Assembly (NCBI GenBank): GCA_937860165.1
Contig: CALMBE010000335.1
Coordinates: 1 to 7,175, forward strand
Length of the DNA: 7,175 nt
Reading direction: 5' to 3'
Source: an uncultured Planctomycetaceae bacterium
Lineage (GTDB): Bacteria; Planctomycetota; Planctomycetia; Pirellulales; Lacipirellulaceae
In this document: positions 6,331 through 7,175 of the stretch, one piece after another
Numbering within the stretch: the first letter of the stretch is position 1
How the letters are laid out: the number at the start of each line of letters is the position of its first letter
Program-made: the position numbers and the translations under genes
Notes under the pieces: generated by a model
Told to the model about the DNA's origin: nothing
The model's database searches: none
What the model saw: the letters and a program-made list of their open reading frames with translations, nothing else

Positions 6331-7074
6331 GTGTCTGATATCCCCTATTCCACCGAAGCCGATCTCGAAGCCTGTCAGGACCGTATCGGCTATCGATTTC
6401 GCAACCCCGAGTTGCTCCTGGCAGCACTGAAACACGCCTCGGGAGTGACCCATCGGCTAGCGTCCAATGAACGGATGGAATTCTTCGGCGATGCGATCCT
6501 CGGCTTGGTCGTTTGCGAGCAGCTTTACCAAATCTATCCCGAATACCTCGAAGGGGACCTCACTAAGATCAAATCGGTCGTGGTGAGCCGCGATACTTGT
6601 GCCAGCATTTCCGAGAGCATGGGACTGGCCGATTTTCTGCTGTTGGGCAAAGGCATGGCGGCCGACCCTGAAGTACCACGATCCGTGGTGGCTGCCGCTT
6701 ATGAGTCGCTCATCGCAGCCATCTATCTAGATGGTGGATTGGAATCAGCCCGTGCATTTATTCTCAAAGACATGGATGCTGAGATCGAGTCGACTGTCTC
6801 GGGCGAAACCCGGGGTAACTACAAATCACAACTTCAGCACCATGCCCAGCGCGAACATGGGGTCACACCGAGTTACAACCTAGTCGACGAAAAAGGTCCC
6901 GACCACAACAAGTGTTTCAAAATCGCAGCCCAAGTAGGTTCGCAACTCTTCGCCCCGGCTTGGGGTCGTAGCAAGAAGGAGTCCGAGCAGCGGGCAGCCC
7001 ACAACGCCATCTGCCAACTCACCGACAAACCGGTCCCCTATCCGACCGATGATTTCCTCGAAGGGGACAAATAG
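6331..7074 (+). CDS. rnc: Ribonuclease III, with Ala in place of one metal-binding Asp
   Basis: RNase III is a cytoplasmic, Mg2+-dependent dimer that cuts double-stranded RNA in rRNA precursors and some mRNAs. The 247 residues contain an RNase III domain (about 10-145) and a double-stranded RNA-binding domain (about 162-230: NYKSQLQHHAQ, then SKKESEQRAAHNAI). The signature NERMEFFGDAILG (46-58) supplies Glu47, Glu50 and Asp54, and YESLIAAIYLDGG (124-136) supplies Glu125, the equivalent of E. coli Glu117. The residue matching E. coli Asp114, three before that Glu, is Ala122 (GCC): the local sequence is VVAAAYES, where the family usually has AD-x-[FVY]-E. All other catalytic positions are intact, so reduced or shifted metal use is possible but loss of activity cannot be concluded. 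The start is GTG: no ATG lies in frame before the upstream stop at 6283, and there is no Shine-Dalgarno site. No era or recO neighbour is seen. Confidence 0.95.
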   Translation: MSDIPYSTEADLEACQDRIGYRFRNPELLLAALKHASGVTHRLASNERMEFFGDAILGLVVCEQLYQIYPEYLEGDLTKIKSVVVSRDTCASISESMGLADFLLLGKGMAADPEVPRSVVAAAYESLIAAIYLDGGLESARAFILKDMDAEIESTVSGETRGNYKSQLQHHAQREHGVTPSYNLVDEKGPDHNKCFKIAAQVGSQLFAPAWGRSKKESEQRAAHNAICQLTDKPVPYPTDDFLEGDK

Positions 7075-7105
7075 GCGGGCTAAGGCACGCTTGGCATCCC
7101 CGCCT
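7073..7105 (+). terminator. Hairpin at the end of rnc
   Basis: Starting at the second base of the rnc stop codon, AGGCGG (7073-7078) pairs with CCGCCT (7100-7105). Inside it GCTAAG (7079-7084) pairs with CTTGGC (7090-7095), including one G-T pair, around the loop GCACG; ATCC (7096-7099) is bulged. Twelve pairs make it the likely 3' end or a decay barrier of the rnc message, but no T-run follows, so factor-independent termination is unproven. Confidence 0.45.
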
Positions 7106-7118
7106 GAGCAGGAATGAC
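7093..7118 (-). repeat. REP-like inverted repeat of the GTCATTCC...GGGATG type
   Basis: Read on the minus strand, GTCATTCCTGC (7118-7108), loop TCAG, GCGGGGATGCC (7103-7093) form an inverted repeat in which 10 of 11 arm positions can pair if G-U is allowed. Pairing is better on this strand than on the plus strand, where three of these positions become C-A or G-A mismatches. The layout resembles the widespread GTCATTCCCGC...GCGGGAATGAC palindromes of other bacteria. It overlaps the hairpin at 7073-7105. The rest of the right edge, to 7175, shows no gene. Confidence 0.35.
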
Positions 7119-7175
7119 TACTAGTGGTCTGTCGCTGTTCTGTAGTTAGGGGATAGCATAACGCTTTCTGATGTT

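Noticed and set aside
7119..7175. The right-edge sequence (TAGTGGTCTGTCGCTGTTCT) as the end of an insertion sequence
   Set aside because: No matching inverted end, target duplication or transposase is inside the window, so there is no support.
1..7175. A new defence, secretion or biosynthetic system
   Set aside because: The recognisable genes are housekeeping genes facing different ways, and the unknown genes show no shared operon or motif that would tie them into a system.

Overview
The window looks like ordinary chromosomal DNA from a planctomycete, probably of the Pirellulales type. I infer this from the family of secreted YdjY-domain proteins represented here, from weak or absent Shine-Dalgarno sites before most genes, from moderate-to-high GC, and from single housekeeping genes set apart by sizeable gaps. 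No marker gene confirms the phylum. I see no rRNA, tRNA, CRISPR array, transposase or phage gene.

Layout. Positions 1-1162 (minus) hold the N-terminal 387 codons of a large protein I cannot assign; it runs off the left edge. It is divergent from a secreted YdjY-domain protein at 1389-2189 (plus). That gene converges on dapA (2290-3177, minus), with two overlapping hairpins between the stops. Upstream of dapA and on the same strand lies pdxJ (3328-4044), but a long palindrome and a good promoter candidate for dapA separate the two. A 355-base gap without a clear gene (4045-4399) contains a second, related palindrome and leads into a small helical protein of unknown function (4400-4738, plus). 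This gene ends 23 bases from the end of mgtE (4762-6108, minus), a magnesium channel gene with a potentially structured leader. Across a 222-base divergent gap, rnc (6331-7074, plus) encodes ribonuclease III and is followed at once by a strong hairpin.

Functional links. The genes do not form one pathway. DapA starts the diaminopimelate/lysine branch. PdxJ makes pyridoxine 5'-phosphate, the precursor of the PLP cofactor used by later enzymes of that branch, but the promoter and palindrome between them argue against tight co-transcription. MgtE supplies Mg2+ and RNase III depends on it, which is a general rather than a specific link.

The most notable points are an Ala in ribonuclease III where the family has a metal-binding Asp, and palindromic elements in five of the six intergenic gaps, two of which share the same arm sequence. 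I did not find a new multi-gene system.
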